A DNA stretch of 64,000 nucleotides from Pseudoxanthomonas sp. SL93 (GTDB lineage Bacteria > Pseudomonadota > Gammaproteobacteria > Xanthomonadales > Xanthomonadaceae): contig NZ_CP113065.1 in assembly GCF_026625825.1 (NCBI RefSeq), positions 186,001-250,000 on the forward strand. The letters are read 5' to 3'. How positions within the stretch are numbered: the first letter of the stretch is position 1; the number at the start of each line of letters is the position of its first letter. Of this stretch, positions 48,742 through 56,386 are shown piece after piece. The notes under the pieces are model-generated. The model had not been told where the DNA came from and ran no database searches. It was given only the letters and a program-made list of their open reading frames with translations. Made by a program: the position numbers and the translations under genes.

Positions 48742-49880
48742 GCGATGTGGTCGAACTGTCCAGTGAGCTGATCCGCCGCCATTCGGTGACGCCGGATGAC
48801 GCCGGATGCCAGCAGGTGCTGGCGACGCGGCTGACCCAGGCCGGGTTCCACTGCGAATCGCTGCGCTTCGGCGACACCGACAACCTGTGGGCGGCGCATG
48901 GCACGGGTTCGCCGGTGCTGGTGCTGCTGGGACACACCGACGTGGTGCCGCCCGGCCCGCTTGATGCATGGACCAGCGATCCGTTCATTCCCACCGTGCG
49001 CGACGGCGTGCTGTACGGGCGTGGGACCGCCGACATGAAATGCAGCGTGGCCGCGTGCACCATCGCACTGGAGCGGTTTGTCGATGCGCATCCGGACCAT
49101 CCGGGTACCGTGGCGTTGCTGGTCACGTCGGACGAGGAAGGCGATGCGCATGACGGCGTGAAGAAAGTGGCCGCGCTGTTCCGCGAACGCGGGCAGAAGA
49201 TCGACTGGTGCATCACCGGCGAGCCGTCCTCCAAGGAGACGCTGGGCGACCTGCTGCGCGTGGGGCGCCGCGGCACCCTGACCGGCACGCTCAGCGTGCG
49301 GGGCGTGCAGGGCCATGTGGCCTATCCGCACAAGGCGCTGAATCCCATCCACAAGGCCTTGCCGGCGCTGGCGGAGTTGGCCGCGCGGCAATGGGACGAG
49401 GGTTACGAGACGTTCCCGCCGACCAGCCTGCAGATCTCCAACATCCATTCCGGCACGGGCGCCAGCAACGTCATCCCCGGTGAGCTGCAGGTGGTGTTCA
49501 ACCTGCGCTTCAACCCCAGCTGGACCGCGGAGAAGCTGGAGCAGGAAATCGAAGGCCTCCTGCGCCGGCATGGCGTGGACTATCGCGTCCACTGGCACCG
49601 CGGCGGCGAGCCGTTCTACACGCCGGAAGGCCACCTGCGCGCGACGGCGCGTGCGGTGCTGGCCGAATTCGCCGGCGCGCCACCGGAAGAAAGCACGGCC
49701 GGCGGCACCTCCGACGCGCGTTTCATCGCCCCACTGGGGGCGGAGTGCATCGAGGTGGGGCCGGTCAACGCCAGCATCCACAAGGTGGACGAGCACGTCG
49801 CCCTTGCCGACCTGGAGGCGCTCCCCGGCCTCTACCAGGCGCTGGTGGAGCGGCTGATGCTCGCGGACCGGGCTGGCTGA
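48738..49880 (+). CDS. dapE: Succinyl-diaminopimelate desuccinylase
   Basis: A 380-residue dinuclear zinc M20 peptidase-family enzyme that makes LL-DAP for lysine and peptidoglycan. Metal ligands: His66 and Asp68 in [11 protein letters not shown], Asp in [13 protein letters not shown], Glu pair in [14 protein letters not shown], and a late His in [11 protein letters not shown]. The dimerisation lid region has [25 protein letters not shown] start overlaps the preceding stop by 4 nt. The asnB attenuator region begins right after its stop. Confidence 0.96.
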   Translation: MSDVVELSSELIRRHSVTPDDAGCQQVLATRLTQAGFHCESLRFGDTDNLWAAHGTGSPVLVLLGHTDVVPPGPLDAWTSDPFIPTVRDGVLYGRGTADMKCSVAACTIALERFVDAHPDHPGTVALLVTSDEEGDAHDGVKKVAALFRERGQKIDWCITGEPSSKETLGDLLRVGRRGTLTGTLSVRGVQGHVAYPHKALNPIHKALPALAELAARQWDEGYETFPPTSLQISNIHSGTGASNVIPGELQVVFNLRFNPSWTAEKLEQEIEGLLRRHGVDYRVHWHRGGEPFYTPEGHLRATARAVLAEFAGAPPEESTAGGTSDARFIAPLGAECIEVGPVNASIHKVDEHVALADLEALPGLYQALVERLMLADRAG

Positions 49881-49918
49881 GATACCGGGGCGGCGTGTTT
49901 CGCTTTCGGATGAAACAG

Positions 49919-49947
49919 TTGCCAAGCGGCGGCGCGACCGGTTACGT
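49919..49947 (+). promoter_or_regulatory. Candidate promoter of the asnB leader
   Basis: TTGCCA (49919-49924) and TTACGT (49942-49947) at 17-nt spacing. Transcription would start about 49953-49956, at or very near the leader ATG at 49955, implying a leaderless leader peptide. The -10 match is only moderate. Confidence 0.45.
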
Positions 49948-49954
49948 TCGCCCC

Positions 49955-50038
49955 ATGCCCTGCCGCACCGCCACCAATAACAACCGCAACAACCTGCGCG
50001 CGAACAATCGTGCGCGGGCGATGCGGCTCTGCGACTAG
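49955..50038 (+). CDS. Asparagine-rich leader peptide of asnB
   Basis: A 27-codon open frame directly upstream of asnB. Seven codons are Asn, in three clusters: AAT AAC AAC (49976-49984), AAC AAC (49988-49993) and AAC AAT (50003-50008). The rest is Arg/Ala-rich. It ends TGC GAC TAG, 26 nt before the terminator hairpin. A longer in-frame start at 49910 (42 codons) exists but has no ribosome site. The density of Asn codons, the position and the alternative RNA structures identify it as a regulatory leader peptide whose translation would stall when Asn-tRNA is uncharged. Not recognised as a known named leader. Confidence 0.85.
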   Translation: MPCRTATNNNRNNLRANNRARAMRLCD

Positions 50039-50092
50039 GCAACGAAAGACCTGCCGGATACCAGAAACCCGCATCGCAAGATGCGGGTTTTT
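49993..50092 (+). promoter_or_regulatory. Transcription attenuator of asnB (asparagine-responsive)
   Basis: Three competing RNA structures. Protector: CCTGCGCGCG (49993-50002) pairs with CGTGCGCGGG (50009-50018), a 10-bp stem with two G-U pairs; its loop is the Asn-Asn codon pair. Antiterminator: GCGATGCGG (50018-50026), inside the last leader codons, is perfectly complementary to CCGCATCGC (50069-50077), the 5' arm of the terminator and its loop. Terminator at 50065-50092. A ribosome stalled on the Asn codons disrupts the protector and frees the antiterminator; fast translation allows termination. Inference from sequence, with all parts visible. Confidence 0.82.
50065..50092 (+). terminator. 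Attenuator terminator of asnB
   Basis: A 10-bp stem AAACCCGCAT/ATGCGGGTTT with a CGCAAG loop, followed by more T. It sits between the leader stop and the asnB ribosome site (AGGAG). Confidence 0.93.
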
Positions 50093-50135
50093 CCGTTTCT
50101 GGCGACCCCTTCGAACCCCACCCAGGAGTTTTCCC

Positions 50136-51839
50136 ATGTGTTCCATCTTCGGCATCTTCGGCCTGCAACCCGGCGACGATCACGCGGCGCTGCGACGACA
50201 GGCGCTGGAACTCTCCCAGCGCCAGCGCCATCGCGGTCCCGACTGGAGCGGGGTCTATCTCGACGACGGTGCGATCCTGGTGCACGAACGGCTCGCCATC
50301 GTCGATCCGGCGGGCGGTTCGCAGCCCCTGCTGTCCGAGGACGGAGGCTTGGCGCTGGCCGTCAATGGCGAAATCTACAACCACCGCGAACTGAAGAAGG
50401 CGCTGGCCCAGCCCTATGCGTTCCAGACCGGCTCGGACTGCGAAGTCATCAATGCCCTGTACCGCGAGGACACACCGGCGTCGTTCCTCAACCGCCTCAA
50501 CGGCATCTTCGCGTTCGCACTATGGGACAAGGCCAAGGGCAGGGTGCTGGTCGCGCGCGACACGATGGGCGTCTGCCCGCTGTACTGGGGCCATGACCGT
50601 GAGGGCCGCCTGCGCGTGGCGTCGGAAATGAAATCGCTGGTCGACAGCTGTGCCGACGTGGCGCAGTTCCCGCCGGGCCACTATTACGACAGTGCCAGCG
50701 GCGAGCTGGTGAAGTACTACCAGCGTCCCTGGCGCGACTACGACGCGGTCGCCGACGTGGAAGTGGACCGGCAGGAGCTGCGCGAGGCCTTCGAGCGGGC
50801 CGTGCACCGGCAGCTGATGACCGACGTGCCGTATGGCGTGCTGCTGTCGGGCGGGTTGGATTCGTCGCTGGTCACCGCGGTGGCCGCGCGCTATGCGCGC
50901 CATCGCATCGAGGAGGACGACAAGTCCGAAGCCTGGTGGCCGCGCCTGCATTCGTTCGCGATCGGACTGAAGGGTTCGCCCGATCTCGCGGCGGCGGCGG
51001 TTGCCGCGCAGGCGCTGGATACCGTGCACCACGGGTTCGAATACACCTTCGAGGAAGGACTGGACGCATTGCCGGAGGTCATCCGGCACATCGAAACCTA
51101 CGACGTCACCACCATCCGCGCCTCCACGCCGATGTACCTGCTGGCGCGCCGCATCAAGGCGATGGGCGTGAAGATGGTCCTGTCCGGTGAAGGGTCGGAC
51201 GAGATCTTCGGCGGCTACCTGTACTTCCACAAGGCACCCAACGCGCGCGAATTCCATGAGGAACTGGTGCGCAAGCTGGATGCGCTCCACAACTACGACT
51301 GCCTGCGCGCCAACAAGTCGATGATGGCGTGGGGCGTGGAGCCGCGCGTGCCGTTCCTGGACCGCGAGTTCATGGACGTGGCGATGCGGATGGACGCACG
51401 CTACAAGATGGTGGAAAAGCGCAGCACCGGGCCGGAACGCATGGAAAAAGGCATCCTGCGCGCCGCGTTCGAAGGTTATCTGCCCGATTCCATCCTGTGG
51501 CGCCAGAAGGAGCAGTTCAGCGATGGCGTGGGCTATGGCTGGATCGACGGGCTGAAAGCGCATGCCGAAGCACAGGTGAGCGATCGCGAGCTGGCCGCTG
51601 CCGCCAGGCGCTTCCCGGTCAATCCGCCGCTGACCAAGGAGGCCTACTACTACCGCAGCCTGTTCGAACAGTTCTTCCCGACACCGGCCGCGGCGGAGAC
51701 GGTGCCTGGCGGCAAGTCCATCGCGTGTTCGTCGCCGGCGGCCATCGCATGGGATGCCAGCTTCGCGAACGCCGCCGATCCTTCCGGTCGCGCCGTCGCG
51801 GGCGTGCACGAGTCGGCCCTGCAGGCCTCGCCGACATGA
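50136..51839 (+). CDS. asnB: Asparagine synthase (glutamine-hydrolysing), AsnB type
   Basis: A 567-residue cytosolic amidotransferase that makes asparagine from aspartate, glutamine and ATP. The class II glutaminase nucleophile is Cys2 in MCSIFGIFG, which remains exposed after Met removal. RHRGPDWSGV, HERLAIVDP and VNGEIYNH complete the glutaminase half. The synthase half has the PP-loop LLSGGLDSSLVTA, then GEGSDEIFGGYLYFH and EPRVPFLDREFMD. AGGAG lies ahead of the ATG. The NTF2-like gene overlaps its stop by 4 nt. Regulated by the Asn-codon attenuator upstream. Confidence 0.97.
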   Translation: MCSIFGIFGLQPGDDHAALRRQALELSQRQRHRGPDWSGVYLDDGAILVHERLAIVDPAGGSQPLLSEDGGLALAVNGEIYNHRELKKALAQPYAFQTGSDCEVINALYREDTPASFLNRLNGIFAFALWDKAKGRVLVARDTMGVCPLYWGHDREGRLRVASEMKSLVDSCADVAQFPPGHYYDSASGELVKYYQRPWRDYDAVADVEVDRQELREAFERAVHRQLMTDVPYGVLLSGGLDSSLVTAVAARYARHRIEEDDKSEAWWPRLHSFAIGLKGSPDLAAAAVAAQALDTVHHGFEYTFEEGLDALPEVIRHIETYDVTTIRASTPMYLLARRIKAMGVKMVLSGEGSDEIFGGYLYFHKAPNAREFHEELVRKLDALHNYDCLRANKSMMAWGVEPRVPFLDREFMDVAMRMDARYKMVEKRSTGPERMEKGILRAAFEGYLPDSILWRQKEQFSDGVGYGWIDGLKAHAEAQVSDRELAAAARRFPVNPPLTKEAYYYRSLFEQFFPTPAAAETVPGGKSIACSSPAAIAWDASFANAADPSGRAVAGVHESALQASPT

Positions 51840-52204
51840 CGCCGTCCGAGGTCGTCCGCGAATGGGTCCGCCGTTTCAACGCGGCCGATGTGGAGGGACT
51901 GGCCACGCTCTATGCGGAAGATGCGGTCAACCACCAGGTGGTGACCGATCCGTTGCATGGCCGCGCGGCGATCACGTCGCTGTTCCGCACCGAATTCGCG
52001 CGCGCCACGATGGTCTGCGAGGTGGAGCAGATCCTGCAGGACGGCGAGTGGGCCGTGCTGGAGTGGCGCGATCCGCTGGGATTGCGCGGCTGCGGATTCT
52101 TCCATGTCCGGAATGACCGCATCGTCTTCCAGCGCGGCTACTTCGAGCAGCTCAGCTTCTTCCGGCAGCAGGGCCTGCCGGTACCGGATCGCTATCTGGC
52201 CTGA
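51836..52204 (+). CDS. NTF2-like/SnoaL-fold protein coupled to asnB
   Basis: A 122-residue single-domain protein with the SnoaL-like fold: helix VVREWVRRFNAADVEGLATLYAEDAVNHQV is the typical first element, followed by a beta sheet with EWAVLEWRDPLGLRGCGFF. The start ATG overlaps the asnB stop by 4 nt, so translation is coupled and it is controlled by the same attenuator. The specific function is unknown. A link to asparagine metabolism, such as hydrolysis or binding of a product, is inference from coupling only. Confidence 0.85.
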   Translation: MTPSEVVREWVRRFNAADVEGLATLYAEDAVNHQVVTDPLHGRAAITSLFRTEFARATMVCEVEQILQDGEWAVLEWRDPLGLRGCGFFHVRNDRIVFQRGYFEQLSFFRQQGLPVPDRYLA

Positions 52205-52223
52205 GCGCGGGTGGCCAGCCGCA

Positions 52224-54623
52224 TCAGTTGACCTTCGGTCGCAGCGTGAGCGTGTATGCCGCGGTGCCCGGCAGGAAGGGCGTCGGGCGGCCGTGCACCC
52301 AGTCGTCATGGCCGGCGCCCCAGAACGGCGACATCGGGTGGCCACTCTGGCCGCCCGGCATGTGGATGATGCCGTCGGCTTCGTGCCCCGGCGACACCAC
52401 CATGCGTTCGGACGCACCGAACGCAGGGCCTTGCACGCGCGGCATGGCGCCATCTCCGTCGAGGGGCTCGGCCGGCATGCAGAGCGAAGACTTGATGGCG
52501 CCGGGCAGGGCATTGGCGAGCGGGTGGCAGATCTTCGCGCTGTTGCGTTCGCCCCAACTGCGTTGTGCCAGCGGACCCGTTTCCGACAGGTCGTCGCGGA
52601 CTTCACTGGCGGCATCTTCCATCAGGGCTTCCCAGCTGTCGAAGCGGCGCGACAGCAGGTGCATGGGGCGCTGTTCCAGCAACGGCCACACGATGCCTTC
52701 CAGTTGCGGCAGGTCGGGCATGATGAAGTCATCGCCCAGCGCCGCCTGCGCGGGCGCCGTCAGACCATCGGCGATGCGCGCATGCACGGCAAGGCGCCAC
52801 GCACGCACGATGCGGTAGCTGACGGAGTCGGCGCTGGCGCGTCCTTCCCAGGTCTTGCCGGCCTCGGCGAGTGCCTTCATCGGGGAGCCCGCTGGTCGCC
52901 GCTTCGCTTCGTCCTGCAACAGGTCCCACCAGCGCTGCAGGAACAACGCGCGGTCGTCCAGCTGGATGGCCAGCAGATCCTTTTCGGTGAAGGTCTCCCT
53001 GGCGAACAATCCGTCGCGGATCTGCTTCGCGCGCGCGCCCAGCGCGTAGCCGCCGTCCCCTGCGCGCGCCAGCGCCGCGCCGTCCAGCACGCGTGCATTC
53101 GCGGTCCACAGACGGTGCTGGGTGGGCGCGGTGAGCACGGGTGCCAGCTGGGTGGACGTATCCCATGGCAGGCAGGCGATCGGCGCCGCCGCGGCGGCGT
53201 CCACGGCCGCTGCCGTGTCCTGCAGCGGTGACGGGCAGGCACCCGCGCGCGACGCCAGCGGCCCCAGGATGCGCCACGCGATGCGTCCGTTGTGGTCGGC
53301 GATGATCAGGTTCTGCGCGGGTGTCGCGGTGCGCTGCGCCACGGCGAGCGCGGCGGAAAGATCTCCTGCGCGTGCGAAATCGGACAGGCCGAAGTTCAAG
53401 GCACCCGGCTGGTGAGCCACCCAGCGCAGGGCAAGCGCGGGCCGGCTCGCGCCGGCTTCATGCATCACGGGTCCGTAGCGGCTCTCCGTTACCTCGAAAC
53501 CGACGGCGTCCTGTCCGGCCACCTTGATGCTCTCCTGATGGCGCACGACCGCATCGCAGCCGGCCGCCGGTGGCGCGCCCTTGCCGCAGGGCCGCACCGG
53601 ATACCAGTCCGCGGTATCCGCATAGCTGTTGGTGAAGCCCCACGCGACATGGCCGTTGCTGCCCACGATGACGGCCGGCAGGCCGGGCAGGGTGAAGCCG
53701 GAAACATCCACCCTGCCACCCGGCGCGCGGACATCCGGATAGCGCAGGCGTGCGCGGAACCAGATGTTGGGCGCGCGCAGGCCCAGGTGCATGTCGTCGG
53801 CGACGATGGCGCGGCCATCCGTTGTCAGGGCGCCGGCGACCGCCCAGTTGTTGCTGCCGGGCGTGCCCTTGTCGGCCAGGCGCCGATGCGTGGCGGCGTC
53901 GGGCATGGGCAGCTTGCGGAGATCCACCTGCTCCGCCGTCGGCAGCACGGCATTGCCGCGCGCTTCCCCGAACAGCGGGGCATCCCACTCGGTACCGTCA
54001 TGCATGAGCAGTTGGTGCAAGGAGGACGGCACGTGCTGGCCGATCTTCCACAGCCCCAGTTCGCGCACGTTCTGCGAATCCTGCAGGTCGAAGTACATCG
54101 CATACCCGGTCAATGCCGAATCCAGGGCCTCCCAGCGCCGCGGCGTCTGCCGCAGCAGCAGGTACGGCCAGGGACGCGAGCGCAGGGCGCCCAGCCCGGC
54201 GTTGACGCCGTCGGCATAGGCTTGCAGTTGCGGCAGGCGATCGCCGGCGAAAGCCTCCAGGTCCTTGCCCACGCGCGCGCGGATCCGATGCACGCGCCGC
54301 TCCTTGTCCAGGTTGACCGCGATGGGGCCGAACAGCTCCGCCAGTTCACCCGCGGACGTACGGCGCATCAGGTCCATTTCGAAGTAGCGCTCCTGCGCGT
54401 GGACGTATCCCAGCGCCCGCAGCGCATCCGCTTCGCTGGCGGCGTCGATCGTCACCACGCCCAGTGCGTCGCGCTCGATCGACACGGGTGCCGTCAGGCC
54501 CGTCAGGGCCACTTCGCCCTCCAGCCGGGGCAGGCTGCCCCGCACCAGCCACCACGCCACCAGCACTGCCACGACGATGAGGGCCAACAGCAGCAGCGCG
54601 ATGCGCCGGGTCCACCTGAGCAT
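52224..54623 (-). CDS. Penicillin acylase-family Ntn hydrolase (membrane-anchored)
   Basis: A 799-residue protein with an N-terminal hydrophobic helix (about residues 8-28) as signal or anchor. The alpha chain is followed by a spacer and the self-cleavage site, GSNNW: Ser257 would become the catalytic N-terminal residue of the beta chain after autoproteolysis, as in penicillin G acylases and AHL acylases. [19 protein letters not shown] follows, and near the C terminus [14 protein letters not shown] contains the conserved GQSGHP block. Substrates in the family include penicillins, acyl-homoserine lactones and N-acyl amino acids; which applies here cannot be told. Divergent from ftnA. Confidence 0.9.
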   Translation of the reverse strand: MLRWTRRIALLLLALIVVAVLVAWWLVRGSLPRLEGEVALTGLTAPVSIERDALGVVTIDAASEADALRALGYVHAQERYFEMDLMRRTSAGELAELFGPIAVNLDKERRVHRIRARVGKDLEAFAGDRLPQLQAYADGVNAGLGALRSRPWPYLLLRQTPRRWEALDSALTGYAMYFDLQDSQNVRELGLWKIGQHVPSSLHQLLMHDGTEWDAPLFGEARGNAVLPTAEQVDLRKLPMPDAATHRRLADKGTPGSNNWAVAGALTTDGRAIVADDMHLGLRAPNIWFRARLRYPDVRAPGGRVDVSGFTLPGLPAVIVGSNGHVAWGFTNSYADTADWYPVRPCGKGAPPAAGCDAVVRHQESIKVAGQDAVGFEVTESRYGPVMHEAGASRPALALRWVAHQPGALNFGLSDFARAGDLSAALAVAQRTATPAQNLIIADHNGRIAWRILGPLASRAGACPSPLQDTAAAVDAAAAAPIACLPWDTSTQLAPVLTAPTQHRLWTANARVLDGAALARAGDGGYALGARAKQIRDGLFARETFTEKDLLAIQLDDRALFLQRWWDLLQDEAKRRPAGSPMKALAEAGKTWEGRASADSVSYRIVRAWRLAVHARIADGLTAPAQAALGDDFIMPDLPQLEGIVWPLLEQRPMHLLSRRFDSWEALMEDAASEVRDDLSETGPLAQRSWGERNSAKICHPLANALPGAIKSSLCMPAEPLDGDGAMPRVQGPAFGASERMVVSPGHEADGIIHMPGGQSGHPMSPFWGAGHDDWVHGRPTPFLPGTAAYTLTLRPKVN

Positions 54624-54781
54624 TGCGGAGTCCTTGTGGTCGGGAAGTCGGGGGCGGCCGATTATTCCACGGAAGCCATGACCGTCGTCGCCCCGGTGCG
54701 ATGACGAACGCGAGTGATTCCGATTCGGTCATCGCGTGGCGCGATGGGTCATCATGCGCGCCTGATCAGCGGAGCTCCCCC

Positions 54782-55267
54782 ATGAAAGGTCATCCCGACG
54801 TCGTCGACTACCTGAAGCAACTGCTGCGTGGCGAACTGGCCGCGCGCGACCAGTACTTCATCCATTCCCGCCGTTACGAGGACCAGGGACTGAAGGCGCT
54901 GTACACGCGGCTCGACCACGAGATGCAGGAAGAGACCCAGCATGCCGATGCATTGCTGCGCCGCATCCTGTTCCTGGAGGGCGACCCGGACATGCAGCCG
55001 ACGCCGTTCGTGCCGGGCAAGACCGTGGAGGAAATGCTCCAGCGCGACCTGGAAGTCGAATACGAAGTCCGCGCCGCCCTCGCGAAGGGCATGGCCCTGT
55101 GCGAGCAGCACGGCGACTACGTCACCCGTGACATGCTGCTGGCGCAGCTGCAGGATACCGAGGAAGACCACGCGCACTGGCTTGAGCAGCAGCTGGGCCT
55201 GATCAAGCGCCTGGGCATCCAGCTGTACCTGACCTCCAAGCTGGACGAGAAGGGCGTCGGCGAATAA
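54782..55267 (+). CDS. ftnA: Ferritin of FtnA type (bacterioferritin-like without haem ligand)
   Basis: A 161-residue four-helix iron-storage subunit. Ferroxidase residues align well with E. coli Bfr numbering: Glu18, Glu51, His54, a central Glu near residue 93, Glu127 and His130. Residue 52, Met in haem-binding bacterioferritins, is Thr here. The N-terminal [14 protein letters not shown] and [19 protein letters not shown] pattern is that of Pseudomonas FtnA, formerly called BfrA, which lacks haem. The gene may therefore be misnamed bacterioferritin in routine annotation. It stands alone, divergent from the acylase gene. The 158-nt gap holds no clear Fur box. Confidence 0.9.
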   Translation: MKGHPDVVDYLKQLLRGELAARDQYFIHSRRYEDQGLKALYTRLDHEMQEETQHADALLRRILFLEGDPDMQPTPFVPGKTVEEMLQRDLEVEYEVRAALAKGMALCEQHGDYVTRDMLLAQLQDTEEDHAHWLEQQLGLIKRLGIQLYLTSKLDEKGVGE

Positions 55268-55276
55268 GCAGCGACG

Positions 55277-55939
55277 TCAGGCCCGGCGCAGGCGATAGAC
55301 CGCCGTTTCCAGCGCGCTCAGGCCTTCTTCGCGGAAGCGCGGCTCCTGGTCCAGGATGTCGCGCCGCTCCAGCAAGGTGTGCCGCCACGGAGCGGCGAAC
55401 AGTGTCTCGACTTCCTGCTGCGCCACCGAAAACGGCGGACCCGCCTTCTCGGCCTGCGCGTACTCGAGCGTGATCAACAGCCCCTGGCAGCCGGCAGGCA
55501 GCGATGCGTAGACCGTATCGCGATAGCGCAGGCGCAGGTCCGGCGGCAGTGCGATGAGGGCGGCGCGGTCGTACACGCCGGCCACGTCGGCGAGCAGGGC
55601 CGGGTCGAGCGCAAAGGCGTCGCCCAGGATGATCTCCACCGGCCCCGCGCTGAAATGCTCGCCGTAGCGGGTCGTAGTGCGTACGGGCTCCAGCCCGGCT
55701 TCCTCGAAGAACTGTGTCACCGCCAGCGGCGACAGCTCCACCCCGAGTACGCGATGGCCCTGCGCGGCCAGCCAGTGCATGTCCAGCGACTTGCCGCACA
55801 GCGGCACCAGCACGCGGCTGCCTGCGGACAGCTGCAGTGACGACCAGTGCTTTTCCAGCAGCGGCATCACGTCGTCGCGGTGGAAGCCGATCTGGCCTTC
55901 CTGCCAGCGCTGCAGCCAGAAGTCGGCGTCCATCTTCAT
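55277..55939 (-). CDS. tpm: Thiopurine S-methyltransferase
   Basis: A 220-residue SAM-dependent methyltransferase. Typical segments are DFWLQRWQEGQIGFH at the N terminus, SRVLVPLCGKSLDMHWLAAQGHRVLGVELSPLAV, YDRAALIALPPDLRLRYRDTV and the C-terminal RDILDQEPRFREEGLSALETAVYRL. Bacterial TPMT methylates thiopurines and has been linked to tellurite and selenium volatilisation in Pseudomonas. Convergent with ftnA with 9 nt between the stops. Confidence 0.95.
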   Translation of the reverse strand: MKMDADFWLQRWQEGQIGFHRDDVMPLLEKHWSSLQLSAGSRVLVPLCGKSLDMHWLAAQGHRVLGVELSPLAVTQFFEEAGLEPVRTTTRYGEHFSAGPVEIILGDAFALDPALLADVAGVYDRAALIALPPDLRLRYRDTVYASLPAGCQGLLITLEYAQAEKAGPPFSVAQQEVETLFAAPWRHTLLERRDILDQEPRFREEGLSALETAVYRLRRA

Positions 55940-55993
55940 GCTCCTCGTCGCGATCTCTTCGCTCTCAGTGTCCGAGCGCGATGACCCTGGCGG

Positions 55994-56278
55994 TCACTCG
56001 GTCACGGGGATTGTATGGCGAGCCGTCGACTCGTCGTAGCAGACGACGCAAACGATGGCCATGCCATTGTACTGTTTGAAGGCGTCTGTCATCCCGCCTT
56101 CAAGCTGGAACGTCTCCTCGCAGCGGTGGCACCACGCTTGGAGATCATGGGGGTCGCCGTTGTTCTCGACAAAACCGCACGGAGCAGGATCCCGTTGAAC
56201 CAGGTGCCTGCAGACCACGGCTGAAACCCGTTTTCCATGCGGGCCGCAGTCAATCATCATCGGTTCGGTCGCGGTCAT
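55994..56278 (-). CDS. Cys-rich small protein, 94 residues
   Basis: I do not recognise a family. Seven Cys residues occur: Cys11 and Cys23 in the first quarter, Cys34, a CHRC knuckle (WCHRCEE) near residues 50-53, and VCVVC near 76-79. The arrangement of two CxxC pairs plus His residues suggests a small zinc-binding protein. No signal or membrane segment. It lies between tpm and parC on the minus strand; the start is the ATG at the beginning, with MTATEPMMIDCGPHGKRVS. The upstream 108 nt before parC's stop contains a short segment resembling the parC 3' end. Confidence 0.65.
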   Translation of the reverse strand: MTATEPMMIDCGPHGKRVSAVVCRHLVQRDPAPCGFVENNGDPHDLQAWCHRCEETFQLEGGMTDAFKQYNGMAIVCVVCYDESTARHTIPVTE

Positions 56279-56386
56279 CGGTTACATATACCTACTGGAT
56301 CACGAGTCCCATCGACCTTCTGCCGCGCCCCCTGGAACAAGGGCGAAGAAGATGGCGGACGCGCCGCAGCGCGCCCGTGCGCTGAA

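Noticed and set aside
49910..50038. The 42-codon version of the asnB leader peptide starting at 49910
   Set aside because: No Shine-Dalgarno precedes it, and the candidate promoter overlaps this region, so the 27-codon version is preferred. Not excluded.
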